Source: Betaproteobacteria bacterium (GTDB lineage Bacteria; Pseudomonadota; Gammaproteobacteria; Burkholderiales; Burkholderiaceae_C). Taken from it: DNA of 46,837 nt. The stretch is from assembly GCA_013289985.1 (NCBI GenBank), contig JABCYW010000039.1, forward strand, positions 1 through 46,837, in the 5' to 3' direction. Numbering within the stretch: the first letter of the stretch is position 1; every line of letters begins with the position of its first letter. The notes beneath the pieces were generated by a model that searched no databases, had not been told where the DNA came from, and worked only from the letters and a program-made list of their open reading frames with translations. Shown piece after piece: positions 25,139 through 34,400 of this stretch. The position numbers and the translations under genes are program-made.

Positions 25139-26005
25139 TTAGAACTGGGTCATCTGCTTGGCCAGGTCGGCGGGGAAGTACTTCTCGAAGATGCGCCGTA
25201 TCGTGCCGTCGGCGCGCATCGAGTTGACGACGTCGCGCCAGGCGGCCTGCTGCGCCGGCGACAGCGACTTCCTCGACATCACCAGTCCGTGCAGCACCGA
25301 CGGATCGCCGAATTCGAGGATGGACGTCTGCGCCTTCAGCTGCGCGCCGGCGATCACCGGGAAGTCGAACGGCTCGACGATCATGGCCTGGATGCCGTCG
25401 TCGAGCAGGATGGTGTAGAGCGGGTCGAGGCTGCTGGCATAGGTGGTGCGCTCCTCGCTCTCCAGCGCGTCGACGAAGCCGTTGGCCAGGTCGCCGTAGC
25501 GGAAGCTGCGGATCAGGCCCACGCGCAGCGAGTGCTTGCGGCGGAACTCGACCACGCTGCGCACGCCGGTGTCGCGCCGCACCAGCAGGTAGTACTTGTT
25601 GGAGACGTACCAGGCGAAGACCGCGAACTTGTCGCGCTGCGCGTTGGCGATGCCCGACAGCGTGAAATCGAGCGCGCCGGATTCGACCAGCTGCCAGATG
25701 CGCGCGCGCGGCAGCACCGTGAGCGTCAGGTGGCAGCCGCTGCGGCGCGACATCTCGTCGGCGATGTCCTTGTCGATGCCCTCGCCCGTCTGGCTGGTGT
25801 ACAGCAGCCCGTGCTCGTGCAGGCCCAGCGTGAGCGGTCGCGAGCAGTCCGGCCCGGCGGCGGCCGCGGCCGATTCCTGCGGCGGCGGCGCATCGGCCGC
25901 CGCGGCCCGCGCGCCGCAGCACGCGGCCAGCGCCACCAGCCAGGCGGCCAGCGGCGCGATGCGGCGCTGCGGCAGCGGCGACGGAAATCGATATCGGCGA
26001 GGCAT
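25139..26005 (-). CDS. Periplasmic solute-binding protein, SBP_bac_3 type
   Basis: The 288-aa product starts with a basic region and a hydrophobic stretch (APLAAWLVALAACCG), a probable Sec signal ending near ARAAA. The mature part has the family-3 (polar amino-acid type) layout: LTLGLHEHGLLYT, GEGIDKDIADEMSRRSG, PRARIWQLVESGALDFTLSGIANAQRDK, and a C-terminal SMRADGTIRRIFEKYF. Family 3 proteins bind amino acids or opines for ABC transporters, but some serve as sensory partners. The ABC genes across the divergent gap are of NitT/TauT type, which normally use another binding-protein family. Co-transcription with the CHASE kinase points to a sensing role (inference). ATG 26005 has no strong ribosome site; upstream ATGs are possible. 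Confidence 0.85.
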   Translation of the reverse strand: MPRRYRFPSPLPQRRIAPLAAWLVALAACCGARAAAADAPPPQESAAAAAGPDCSRPLTLGLHEHGLLYTSQTGEGIDKDIADEMSRRSGCHLTLTVLPRARIWQLVESGALDFTLSGIANAQRDKFAVFAWYVSNKYYLLVRRDTGVRSVVEFRRKHSLRVGLIRSFRYGDLANGFVDALESEERTTYASSLDPLYTILLDDGIQAMIVEPFDFPVIAGAQLKAQTSILEFGDPSVLHGLVMSRKSLSPAQQAAWRDVVNSMRADGTIRRIFEKYFPADLAKQMTQF

Positions 26006-26332
26006 GGCGGCGGGATACCGGCTGGCGCAGGGGTGTCGGGACGGAGGGGACGCACGAAGGCCGGCGCGGTGCCCCGGCATGGGGTCCATGTTAACGACGC
26101 GGCGGCCGATGATGCGCGCCGCGAGGGGCGGGGTTTCCTCATTGTTCTGCCGCATTCGAGGGTTCTGCCACAAGATCGCCCCCGGGAGCGCCCGATGCCG
26201 CGGCGGCCCGCCGGATCGGCCTTGAGGGCCAGGCGGAAAGACGAGCGCCGGGATGCAGCGGATCCACCCGATTTCATCAACCTTGCATTTCCATGACCGA
26301 CGCGCAACCGTGCGTCTGGTAGCGTGCGCGCC
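26006..26332. other. 327-bp divergent intergenic region upstream of binding-protein and ABC permease genes
   Basis: No gene is supported. It holds a direct repeat GTTCTGCCNCA (26144-26154 and 26162-26172) and a small hairpin (GACGCGC-AACC-GTGCGTC, 26299-26316) close to the permease ATG. Both divergent promoters should lie here, but I found no clear -35/-10 pair. Confidence 0.5.
26144..26172 (+). promoter_or_regulatory. Candidate regulator-binding direct repeat
   Basis: GTTCTGCCGCA and GTTCTGCCACA occur 18 bp apart, start to start, centrally between the divergent genes. A spaced direct repeat is common for response-regulator sites, but no regulator is encoded next to it. Confidence 0.35.
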
Positions 26333-28078
26333 ATGAAGACCACCATCGCTCCCCAACTCCAGGTCTCCGAGTCGCGCCGGGGGTTCACGTGGGTGGACGG
26401 CGTGGTGATGCTGGTGCTCATCGCGGTCTTCTGGAGCGCGCTGCACTTCGGCAAGGGCATGCTGGTGCATTTCGACGCGTCGGCGCAGCCCGGCATCGAC
26501 GGCAGCGTGTGGCAGATCCCGTACTACGCGGGGCGCACGCTGCTGCGCATGTGGATCGCGTTCGCCTTCTCGCTGGTCTTCGCCATCGGCACCGGCTACC
26601 TGGCCGCCAAGAGCGCGCGGGCGCGGATGCTGATCCTGCCCGCGCTCGACGTCCTGCAATCGGTGCCCGTGCTCGGTTTCCTGTCGGCCACCGTGACGGC
26701 GTTCATGGCGCTGTTCCCCGGCAGCCTGATGGGCGTGGAATGCGCGGCAATCTTCGCGATCTTCACCGGCCAGGTCTGGAACATGGCGTTCGGCTTCTAC
26801 CACTCGATGGTGACCATTCCCACGGACATGCAGGAGGCCGCCACGACCTACGGCATGACGCGCTGGCAGCGCTTCACCACGCTGGAGCTGCCGGCCTCGG
26901 CCCACAGCCTGATCTGGAACTCGATGATGTCGTTCGGCGGCGGCTGGTTCTTCGTCGCGCAGAGCGAGGCCATCACCGTGATGAACCGCGACATCAAGCT
27001 GCCGGGCCTGGGCTCCTACATGGCGCAGGCCATCGAGCGGGGCGACGGCAACGCGTCGCTGTGGGCCGTCGTCGCGATGATCGTGCTGATCCTGGTGAGC
27101 GACCAGCTGGTCTGGCGGCCGCTGCTCGCCTGGGCCGACAAGTTCAAGATCGAGCTGACCGAGTCCCGCACGCCCGCCACCTCGTGGGTCTACGACCTGC
27201 TGCGCGGCGCCTACGTCTTCACCTGGATGGCCGAGCACGTGGTGCGGCCGTTGCTGGCGCGGACCTCGCGCATCGGCCGCAGGCAGGCGCGGCGCCTCGC
27301 GCCGTTGAAGGCGGTGCGCGGCGACGTCGTCTGGCGCGCCGTCCTGGGCGTGCTGCTGGCGTGGCTGGCCTACGAAGTGCTGACGGGCCTCGTCGCGGCG
27401 GCCGAGGAACTGCGCGGCGCGCTGTCGTGGTCCCTGTTCGGGCACATCGCCTGGCTGGGGTTCCTGACGATGCTGCGCGTGGTGGCGATGACGGTGCTGG
27501 CCACGATCGTCTGGACGCCCGTGGGGGTGTGGATCGGCTTCCAGCCGCGCGTCGCGCGCTTCGCCCAGCCGCTCGCGCAGATCGGGGCGTCCTTCCCGGT
27601 GAACATGACGTTTCCCCTGGTGGTGGGCTGGTTCGTCGCCGCGAACATCTCCATCAACTGGGGCAGCATCCTGCTGATCGCGATGGGCACGCAGTGGTAC
27701 ATCCTGTTCAACGTCGTCGCGGGCGCGATGGCGATCCCGAACGACCTGAAGGAGGCCGCGACGGTCTACGGCCTGCGCAAGTGGAACCTCTGGCGCACGC
27801 TGATCCTGCCCGCGATCTTCCCGTTCTGGGTGACGGGCGCCTGCACCGCGGCGGGCGGCGCATGGAACGCCAGCATCGTGGCGGAGCTGGCCACCTTCGG
27901 CAAGACGACGCTGAAGGCCGACGGCCTCGGCGCCTACATCGCCGGAGTGACCCGGTCCGGCGAGACGCCCCTCATCATCGCCAGCATCGCGGTGATGTCG
28001 CTGTTCGTCGTGCTGATGAACAAGTTCATCTGGCGCCGGCTGTATGCGTTCGCCGAGCGCCGTTTCCGACTGGATTGA
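26333..28078 (+). CDS. Double-length NitT/TauT-type ABC transporter permease
   Basis: The 581-aa inner-membrane protein contains two BPD_transp_1 permease units in one chain. The first spans residues about 20-265, with its EAA loop at IPTDMQEAATTYGMTRWQRFTTLELP. The second spans about 340-575, with its EAA loop at IPNDLKEAATVYGLRKWNLWRTLILP. Each unit has about six helices, so one polypeptide supplies a whole transmembrane core. The substrate class of such fused permeases is unsettled; nitrate, sulfonate and related anions are the family range. The ATG at 26333 is chosen; a GTG nine bases earlier is possible. The ATPase gene begins 2 bp after the stop. No binding-protein gene is on this transcript. 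Confidence 0.9.
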   Translation: MKTTIAPQLQVSESRRGFTWVDGVVMLVLIAVFWSALHFGKGMLVHFDASAQPGIDGSVWQIPYYAGRTLLRMWIAFAFSLVFAIGTGYLAAKSARARMLILPALDVLQSVPVLGFLSATVTAFMALFPGSLMGVECAAIFAIFTGQVWNMAFGFYHSMVTIPTDMQEAATTYGMTRWQRFTTLELPASAHSLIWNSMMSFGGGWFFVAQSEAITVMNRDIKLPGLGSYMAQAIERGDGNASLWAVVAMIVLILVSDQLVWRPLLAWADKFKIELTESRTPATSWVYDLLRGAYVFTWMAEHVVRPLLARTSRIGRRQARRLAPLKAVRGDVVWRAVLGVLLAWLAYEVLTGLVAAAEELRGALSWSLFGHIAWLGFLTMLRVVAMTVLATIVWTPVGVWIGFQPRVARFAQPLAQIGASFPVNMTFPLVVGWFVAANISINWGSILLIAMGTQWYILFNVVAGAMAIPNDLKEAATVYGLRKWNLWRTLILPAIFPFWVTGACTAAGGAWNASIVAELATFGKTTLKADGLGAYIAGVTRSGETPLIIASIAVMSLFVVLMNKFIWRRLYAFAERRFRLD

Positions 28079-28080
28079 CC

Positions 28081-29433
28081 ATGACCACCCTGAACGAAAC
28101 CCTGGCCCGGCCCGCCGTCGCCGAGCTCTGCGCCGTCACCAAGTCGTACCGGACCGCGGGCGGCCACGAGCTGAAGGTGCTCGAGAACATCGACCTCGCC
28201 GTTCGCGAGGGCGAGCTGCTGGCCTTGCTGGGCCAGTCCGGCTCCGGCAAGTCGACGATCCTGCGCTGCCTCACCGGCCTGGTGGAGCCCACGTCCGGGC
28301 GCGCCCTGGGCAACGGCGAGCTGCTGGCCGGCGTGAACCCGGGCGTCTCCATCGTGTTCCAGACCTTCGCGCTGTATCCGTGGCTGACGGTGGAGCAGAA
28401 CGTCGCCGTCGGCCTCATGTCGCGCCGGATGAGCCGCGCCGGCCGCACGGCCGCCATCGACCACGCCATCGAGCTGATCGGCCTCGGCAACTACCACGCG
28501 GCCTACCCGCGCGAGCTCTCCGGCGGGATGCGACAGCGCGTGGGCATCGCGCGGGCGCTGGTGTCCCAGCCCAAGCTGCTGTGCCTCGACGAGGCCTTCA
28601 GCGCGCTGGACGTCCTCACCGCCGAGAACCTGCGCCAGGAACTGATCAGCCTGTGGCGCTCGAAGGAGAACGGCCTGAGCTCGATCTTCATGGTGACGCA
28701 CAACATCGAGGAGGCCGTCGAGATGGCCACGCGCGTGGTGGTCGTCTTCCCGCGTCCCGGCCGCCTGGGCCTGGTGCTGGACAACCCCCTGCCGTATCCG
28801 CGCGACCCCAAGAGCCCGGAGTTCCAGCGCCTGGTGGGCATCATCCACGAGTCGATCACCACGATGACGCTGCCCGACCTGCCGCCCGAGGCGCCGCCCG
28901 CGCCGGGACAGGCCATCTCGCGCGCGCGTTCGCGCATGGAGTCGATCCCCGCCGTGCCGGTGGCGCAGATCCTGGGCCTGCTCGAGATCCTGGACGGCGC
29001 GCCCGAGCTCAAGAACATCTACGAGATCTCGGACGACATCGGCAAGGAGTTCGGCGAGACCATCTCCATCGTGAAGGCCGCGGAGATCCTCGAGCTCGTG
29101 GACACGCCCAAGCACGACGTGGAGCTCACCGGCCTCGGGCGCCGCTTCATCGCCTCGGATCGCGCGGGCCGGCGCACCATCTTCGCGGAGCAGGTGTTCA
29201 AGCTGCGGATCTTCCACATCATCCTGGCCCTGCTGGACGCGTACGAGGAGATCGACTCCGAGCGCATCGTCAAGGACGTCGCCAGCGCGCTGCCGTACGA
29301 CAACCCCGAGAAGACGTTCGAGACGATGATCGCGTGGGGACGCTATGCGGGCCTGATGGACCTGAACACCAAGACCGGCAAGGTCTTCGTCCCGCGCGAC
29401 GAGGACGCGGAAACCACGTCCGAGGCCGGTTGA
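28081..29433 (+). CDS. ABC transporter ATPase of NitT/TauT type with AAA-associated C-terminal domain
   Basis: This cytoplasmic ATPase (450 aa) is longer than the usual 260. Residues about 15-255 form the nucleotide-binding domain: Walker A GQSGSGKST (51-59), Q-loop IVFQTFALYPWLTVEQN, signature LSGGMRQRVGIARAL, Walker B LLCLDEAFSALD and switch MVTHNIEEAVEMA. From about residue 285 a second domain follows (IPAVPVAQILGLLEILDG ... FKLRIFHIILALLDAYEEID), matching the AAA-associated C-terminal domain seen fused to such ATPases. It looks like a winged-helix regulatory module. It pairs with the double permease, whose stop is 2 bp upstream. The gene is convergent with ridA, with 7 bp between stops. 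Confidence 0.92.
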   Translation: MTTLNETLARPAVAELCAVTKSYRTAGGHELKVLENIDLAVREGELLALLGQSGSGKSTILRCLTGLVEPTSGRALGNGELLAGVNPGVSIVFQTFALYPWLTVEQNVAVGLMSRRMSRAGRTAAIDHAIELIGLGNYHAAYPRELSGGMRQRVGIARALVSQPKLLCLDEAFSALDVLTAENLRQELISLWRSKENGLSSIFMVTHNIEEAVEMATRVVVVFPRPGRLGLVLDNPLPYPRDPKSPEFQRLVGIIHESITTMTLPDLPPEAPPAPGQAISRARSRMESIPAVPVAQILGLLEILDGAPELKNIYEISDDIGKEFGETISIVKAAEILELVDTPKHDVELTGLGRRFIASDRAGRRTIFAEQVFKLRIFHIILALLDAYEEIDSERIVKDVASALPYDNPEKTFETMIAWGRYAGLMDLNTKTGKVFVPRDEDAETTSEAG

Positions 29434-29445
29434 GGCAGTCTCAAC
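29429..29445. terminator. Small hairpin spanning both convergent stop codons
   Basis: GTTGAG-GCAGT-CTCAAC is a perfect 6-bp inverted repeat. Its arms contain the TGA of the ABC ATPase gene (+) and the TGA of the RidA gene (-). It is weak and lacks a T-run, so termination is only possible. Confidence 0.3.
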
Positions 29446-29872
29446 GCAGGTCGCCGCTCGCGTGCGGCTTCTCGCAGTTGTCGTCGTGCGCGTGCTCGTG
29501 CCCGGCGTGCGGCGTGAAGGCCGCGGTCGCCTCGATCTCGACCTTGTAGGCGCTGTTGATCAGCTTGGCGCCCACCGTCACGCGCGCGGGCGTGTGGCCC
29601 GGCACGACCCAGTCGTCCCAGACCGCGTTCATCTGCGCGTAGTCGCCCACCGATGCCAGGTACACGTGCGCGGACACGATGTGCTGGCGTCCCGCGCCGA
29701 TGTGCTGGAGCAGGCGGTCGATGAAGCCGAGCACCTCGCGTGTCTGGCCGCCGATGTCCAGCGAGGTGTCCTCGGCGACCTGGCCGGCGATGAAGACGAG
29801 CTTGCCGGTGCCGACGTCGACGACGGTCATCTCGCTGAAACGGGGTCCGATTTCGTGGCGTTCGATGTGCAT
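29441..29872 (-). CDS. RidA/YjgF family protein with His-rich C-terminal tail
   Basis: RidA proteins hydrolyse reactive enamines/imines to ketones and ammonia, or act as related deaminases. The 143-aa product has IGPRFSEMTV, LVFIAGQVAED, and the key Arg in HTPARVTVGAKL followed by YKVEIEATAAF, the usual substrate-carboxylate-binding pattern. After that it adds a 20-odd-residue tail, HAGHEHAHDDNCEKPHASG, with five His and one Cys that could bind metal. The tail is unusual for the family and fits its place as the last gene behind a metal-efflux operon (52 bp from the outer-membrane gene). A GTG at 29908 would add 12 residues; neither start has a good ribosome site. Confidence 0.85.
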   Translation of the reverse strand: MHIERHEIGPRFSEMTVVDVGTGKLVFIAGQVAEDTSLDIGGQTREVLGFIDRLLQHIGAGRQHIVSAHVYLASVGDYAQMNAVWDDWVVPGHTPARVTVGAKLINSAYKVEIEATAAFTPHAGHEHAHDDNCEKPHASGDLR

Positions 29873-29924
29873 GGGAGGTGGCTTCGGCAGATCTGGGGAT
29901 TGGGTCACGTGCGACGGGGCGGCG

Positions 29925-31400
29925 TCAATCCGCAGCGGCCCGCGCCGGGGCGGGGTCGCCGCTCGCGCGATTCCACCAGCCGCCGCCGAGCGCCTGCAGC
30001 ATGGCGGCCGCGTCGCTCAGCCGCTGGGCCCTGGCCTGGACGGCGGCCACCAGCGCCTGCTGATGGGCCTGTTCGACCTGGATCACCGCCACGGCGCTGA
30101 CGTCGCCCAGGTCGAGCTGGCGCCGGCTGACCTGGAGCGTGTGCTCGGCGATGTCGAGCGAATGACGCGTCGCGCGCTCGGCCTCGGCGTCCGCCTGCAC
30201 GGCCTGCAGCGCGTCCGCCACGTTCTGGAACGCGTTGATGACCGTGGCGCGGTAGGTGGCCTCGGCCTGGTCGTAGGCGGCGCGGGCGGCCGCCTCCTTG
30301 TGCCTGAGCGCGCCGCCGTCGACGAGCGTCTGGGTGGCGCTGCCGGCCAGGGTCCAGAACGCGGTGCCCGGCCCGAACAGGCCCGACAGCGACGCGGCCG
30401 ACGAGCCCCAGCTGTTCACGCCCAGCGTCACCTGCGGCAGCCGGTTGGCCACCGCAACGCCGATGTCGGCCGACGCGCTCTCCAGGTCGGCCTCCGCCAC
30501 GAGCACGTCGGGCCGGTGCTCGACCAGCGTGGACGGCAGCGTCAGGGGCAGCGGGTCGGGCAGCGTCAGGTCGTCCAGCCGCAGTTCGGGAACACCGGCG
30601 GCGCCGGGCGGCAGGCCCGCCAGCGCCTTGACCAGGTCGCGCTGCTGCGCAAGTTGCTTGCGCAGGCCGGGCAGCGCCGCCTGCAGCGACGCCAGCTGCG
30701 CCTCCTGCTGCGCCACTTCGAGCTCCGAGTTCTCGCCCAGGCGCTGCAGCTGGCGGAAGCGCGCCAGCACGTCCGACTGCAACGCGGCCTGCCGTTCCGT
30801 GGCGTCGGCCTGCGCCTGCAGGCTGGCCTCGGTGATCGCCGCGACGACGAGGTTGGCGCTCAAGGTCAGGTAGGTCGCCTCCACGTTCCAGCGCTGCGCC
30901 TGCTCCTGCGACCGCAGCGATTCGACCTGGCGCCGGTTCAGGCCGAACAGGTCCGGCGCGTACGAGACGTTCAGCTGCGCGGTGCTCAGGTTGAAGACGT
31001 AGGCGCTCGACGCCAGCGGGCTGGCCAGCGGGGTGGCGATCTTCTGCCGCGCCGCCGAATAGGACGCATCGACCGACGGGAAGAACGCGGCCTGCTGCGC
31101 GCGCCGCATCTCGCTCGCCTGCCTCAGCGCCGCCTGCGCCGCGGCCACCGACGGACTGCGCGCGAGCGCGTCGCGCACCAGCTCGTCGAGCGCCTTCGAA
31201 TGGAACAGCGTCCACCACTGCGCGGGCACCTCGGCCTCCACGACCTGCCGCTCGTCGCGCATGGCGGCGGCCACGGGCGCGGGCAGGTAGTCCATCGCCG
31301 GCAGCGCCGGGCGCCGGTAGTCGGGGCCCACCGCGCAGCCGGCCAGCAGCACCAGGCCGGCCGCCGCGGCCGAGCGCGTCATCACATGGAGGGTCGTCAT
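29925..31400 (-). CDS. Outer-membrane efflux lipoprotein, NodT/CzcC-type (TolC family)
   Basis: The 491-aa product carries a lipoprotein signal with lipobox LLAGC (Cys22), then AVGPDYRRPALP, typical of NodT-family outer-membrane factors. Two TolC-like repeats follow, with long helices (DALARSPSVAAAQAALRQASEMRRAQQAAFFPSVDASYS and a matching second half with RPDVLVAEADLESASADIGVA). Trimerised, it would form the outer-membrane duct for the adjacent RND pump. The ATG at 31400 lies 5 bp after the pump gene stop, so both are in one operon; an internal ATG at 31382 is a possible start. Confidence 0.92.
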   Translation of the reverse strand: MTTLHVMTRSAAAAGLVLLAGCAVGPDYRRPALPAMDYLPAPVAAAMRDERQVVEAEVPAQWWTLFHSKALDELVRDALARSPSVAAAQAALRQASEMRRAQQAAFFPSVDASYSAARQKIATPLASPLASSAYVFNLSTAQLNVSYAPDLFGLNRRQVESLRSQEQAQRWNVEATYLTLSANLVVAAITEASLQAQADATERQAALQSDVLARFRQLQRLGENSELEVAQQEAQLASLQAALPGLRKQLAQQRDLVKALAGLPPGAAGVPELRLDDLTLPDPLPLTLPSTLVEHRPDVLVAEADLESASADIGVAVANRLPQVTLGVNSWGSSAASLSGLFGPGTAFWTLAGSATQTLVDGGALRHKEAAARAAYDQAEATYRATVINAFQNVADALQAVQADAEAERATRHSLDIAEHTLQVSRRQLDLGDVSAVAVIQVEQAHQQALVAAVQARAQRLSDAAAMLQALGGGWWNRASGDPAPARAAAD

Positions 31401-31405
31401 GGTCG

Positions 31406-34400
31406 TCACCGGGTACGCCGCAGCTGCCGATCGGCCGTGCGGTTCTCGAAATGGCGCTCGATCGCGAAATAGAGGACGGGCAGCACCAGCAGCGTGAGCA
31501 GCGTCGAGACGATGAGTCCGCTGACGACCACCGTCGCGACGCCGCGCTGCACGTCCGTGCCCACGCCCGTGGCCAACGCGGCGGGCAGCATGCCGATGGA
31601 GGCCACCGTGGCCGTCATCAGCACCGGGCGCAGGCGCTCGGACGCGGCGCGCAGGATGGACTCGTCCAGCGCGATGCCCTCGCCGCGCACGCGCCGGAAG
31701 TTGGCCACCATGATGATGCCGTTCTGCACCGACACGCCGAACAGGGCGATGAACCCGACCGCCGTCGCGACGTTGAGCGTCTCGCCGGTCAGGCGCAGCG
31801 CGACCAGCCCGCCGAGCGTCGCCATCGGCACCACGCCCAGCACCAGCAGCGTCTGGCGCACATTGCCGAACTGGAAGAACAGCAGCACCGCCATCATCGC
31901 GAACACCAGCCCGAGGATGAACACGAGCCGTGCCTGCGCGCGCCGCTCGTTCTCGAACTGGCCGGCCCACTCCAGCCGATGCTTCGTCGAGTCGACCTTG
32001 ATCTCGGCGTCGATGCGGCGTTGCGCCTCGGCCAGGTACGAGGTCAGGTCGCGGCCGCGGTTGTCGACGCGCACGGTGATCTGGCGCTCGTTGAGCTCGT
32101 GCGAGATCGTGCTCTCGCCGGTCTTGTAGCGCAGGTCCGCGAGCTGCGAGAGGGGAATGCGGGCGCCGCCGGGCGCCGTCACCGTGAGCGCGCCGATGTC
32201 CTGCAGCGTGCCCTTGGCCGAGCGCGGGAACCGGGCCGTGACGGCGTACTGGCGATCGCCCACGTACATGGTGGTGACGGCCGCGCCGCCGAGGCCGGTC
32301 TGGATCAGCGTGGCGATGTCGGACACCGGCACGCCGACGCGCCCGGCCGCCGCGCGGTCGATCTTCACCACGAGCTGCGGGATCGGCGGCTCCTGGAACA
32401 GCGAGGCCGAGGCGGTGCCGCGGATCGTGCGCAGGATGTCGACCACCTGCTGCGCGATGCGGCGGTCGTCGACGATGTCCTCGCCGTAGACGCGCAGCAC
32501 CAGCGGGCTGTGCGCGCCGCCAATGGCGTCGTTCACGCCGTCGATGATGGGCTGGCTGATGCCCACGTCGAAGCCGGGCAGGCGCTGCAGGCGCGCGTTG
32601 AGGCGGCGCACGAACTCGGCCTTGGACTCGTGGCCGGGCCAGTCGGCGTAGGGCTTGAGGCCGACGGGCACCTCCATGTGCGAGGGCGTCCACGGGTCGG
32701 TGCCGTCGTCGCTGCGGCCCAGTTGCGTGACGACGTACGAGATCTCCGGGAACTCGTGCAGCGTGCGCCGCAGCTCGCCGGCCATCTCGCTGGCCTTGTC
32801 CATCGAGAGCCCGGTGGGCAGCTGCACCTGCAGCCACAGCGCGCCCTCGTCGAGATCGGGGAGGAACTCGCGGCCCGTCGTCGCGCCCAGCAGCACCACC
32901 GCCGCCAGCACCAGCGCCGACGCGACGTAGACCACCGGCGTGCGCAGCAGCAGCCAGCCGAGGCCGCCCCGGTAGCGCTCGGTCAGCCAGAGCAGCGGCT
33001 TGTTGTGGAACACCTTGCGCGGCTTGCGCAAGGCCACGAAGGCCAGGCCCGGGATCAGCGCCATGCAGCCCAGCAGCGCGCCGAACAGCGCGAAGCCCAC
33101 CGTGAACGCCATCGGCGAGAACAGCTTGCCTTCCGCGCGTTCGAACGCGAACAGCGGGAAGTAGGCGCAGACGATGATCAGCGTCGCGAAGAAGATCGGC
33201 CGCGCGACCTGGCCCGTGGTCTCCAGCACGTCGTCGGCGTCGAGCGCGCGCTCGGGGTTCTCCTCGCGCCGCCGCAGCATCGCCTCGGTGACCACGATCG
33301 CGCCGTCGACGATGATGCCGAAGTCGATCGCGCCCAGCGAGAACAGGTTGGCCGGCATGTGCAGCAGGTTCATCGCGATGAACACCGCCACCAGCGCGAG
33401 CGGGATCGCCGTCGCCGCCACGAAGGCGCTGCGCGGGCTGCCGAGGAACAGGATCAGCACGATGCAGACGAGCCCCACGCCTTCCAGCACGGTGTGCGTC
33501 ACCTTCTCGACGGTGAGCTTCACCAGCTGGTCGCGGTCGATGTAGGGGGCGATCCTCACGCCCAGGGGCGCCAGCCGCTTCTGCAGCTCGTCCACCTTCG
33601 CGTGCACGCCCTCCAGCACCTTCGACGGGTTCTGGCCCTTGAGCAGCAGCACGATGCCCTCGATGGTGTCGGGATTGGCGTCCTTGCCGAGGATGCCTTC
33701 GCGTTCCTGGTGCCCGATCTGCAGCTTGCCCAGGTCGCGCAACTGCACCGGCACGCCGGCGCTCGTCGCCACCGCGATCGCGCCGAGGTCGTCGAGGCCG
33801 TGCGCCTGGCCGATGCCGCGCACCACGTAGCTCTGCTCGCCGCGCGCGATGCGGCCGCCCCCGGCGTTCTGGCTGCCGTTGTTGATCGCGGTGACGACGT
33901 CGTCGAGCGCGAGGCCGTAGTGGTCGAGCGCGCGCGGATCGAGCTCGACCTGGAACTCCTTGGTGAAGCCGCCGAAGTTGTTCACGTCGGCGATGCCGGC
34001 CACCTGGCGGAACGCGGGAATGACGAGCCAGCGCTGGATCTCGGAGAGCTCCATCAGGTTCTTCGTGTCCGACTCGAGCGTGTAGCGGTAGATCTCGCCC
34101 ACCGGGCTGGACACCGGGTCGAGCCCGGGCTGCACGCCCGCGGGCATCGTCACCTGGGCGATGCGCTCGTTGACGCGCTGGCGCGCGAAGTAGTCGTCGG
34201 TGCCGTCCTTGAACACGAGCGTGATGAGCGACAGCGCGAAGGTGCTGCTCGAGCGCATGGTCACGAGCCCGGGCGTGTTGGCCAGCGCGCGTTCCAGCGG
34301 CGTGGTCACCTGCTGCTCGATCTCCTCGGCCGCGAGGCCGGGCACCTGGGTCGTGACCTGGACGGTGACGTCGCTGATGTCGGGATACGCCTCCACCGTC

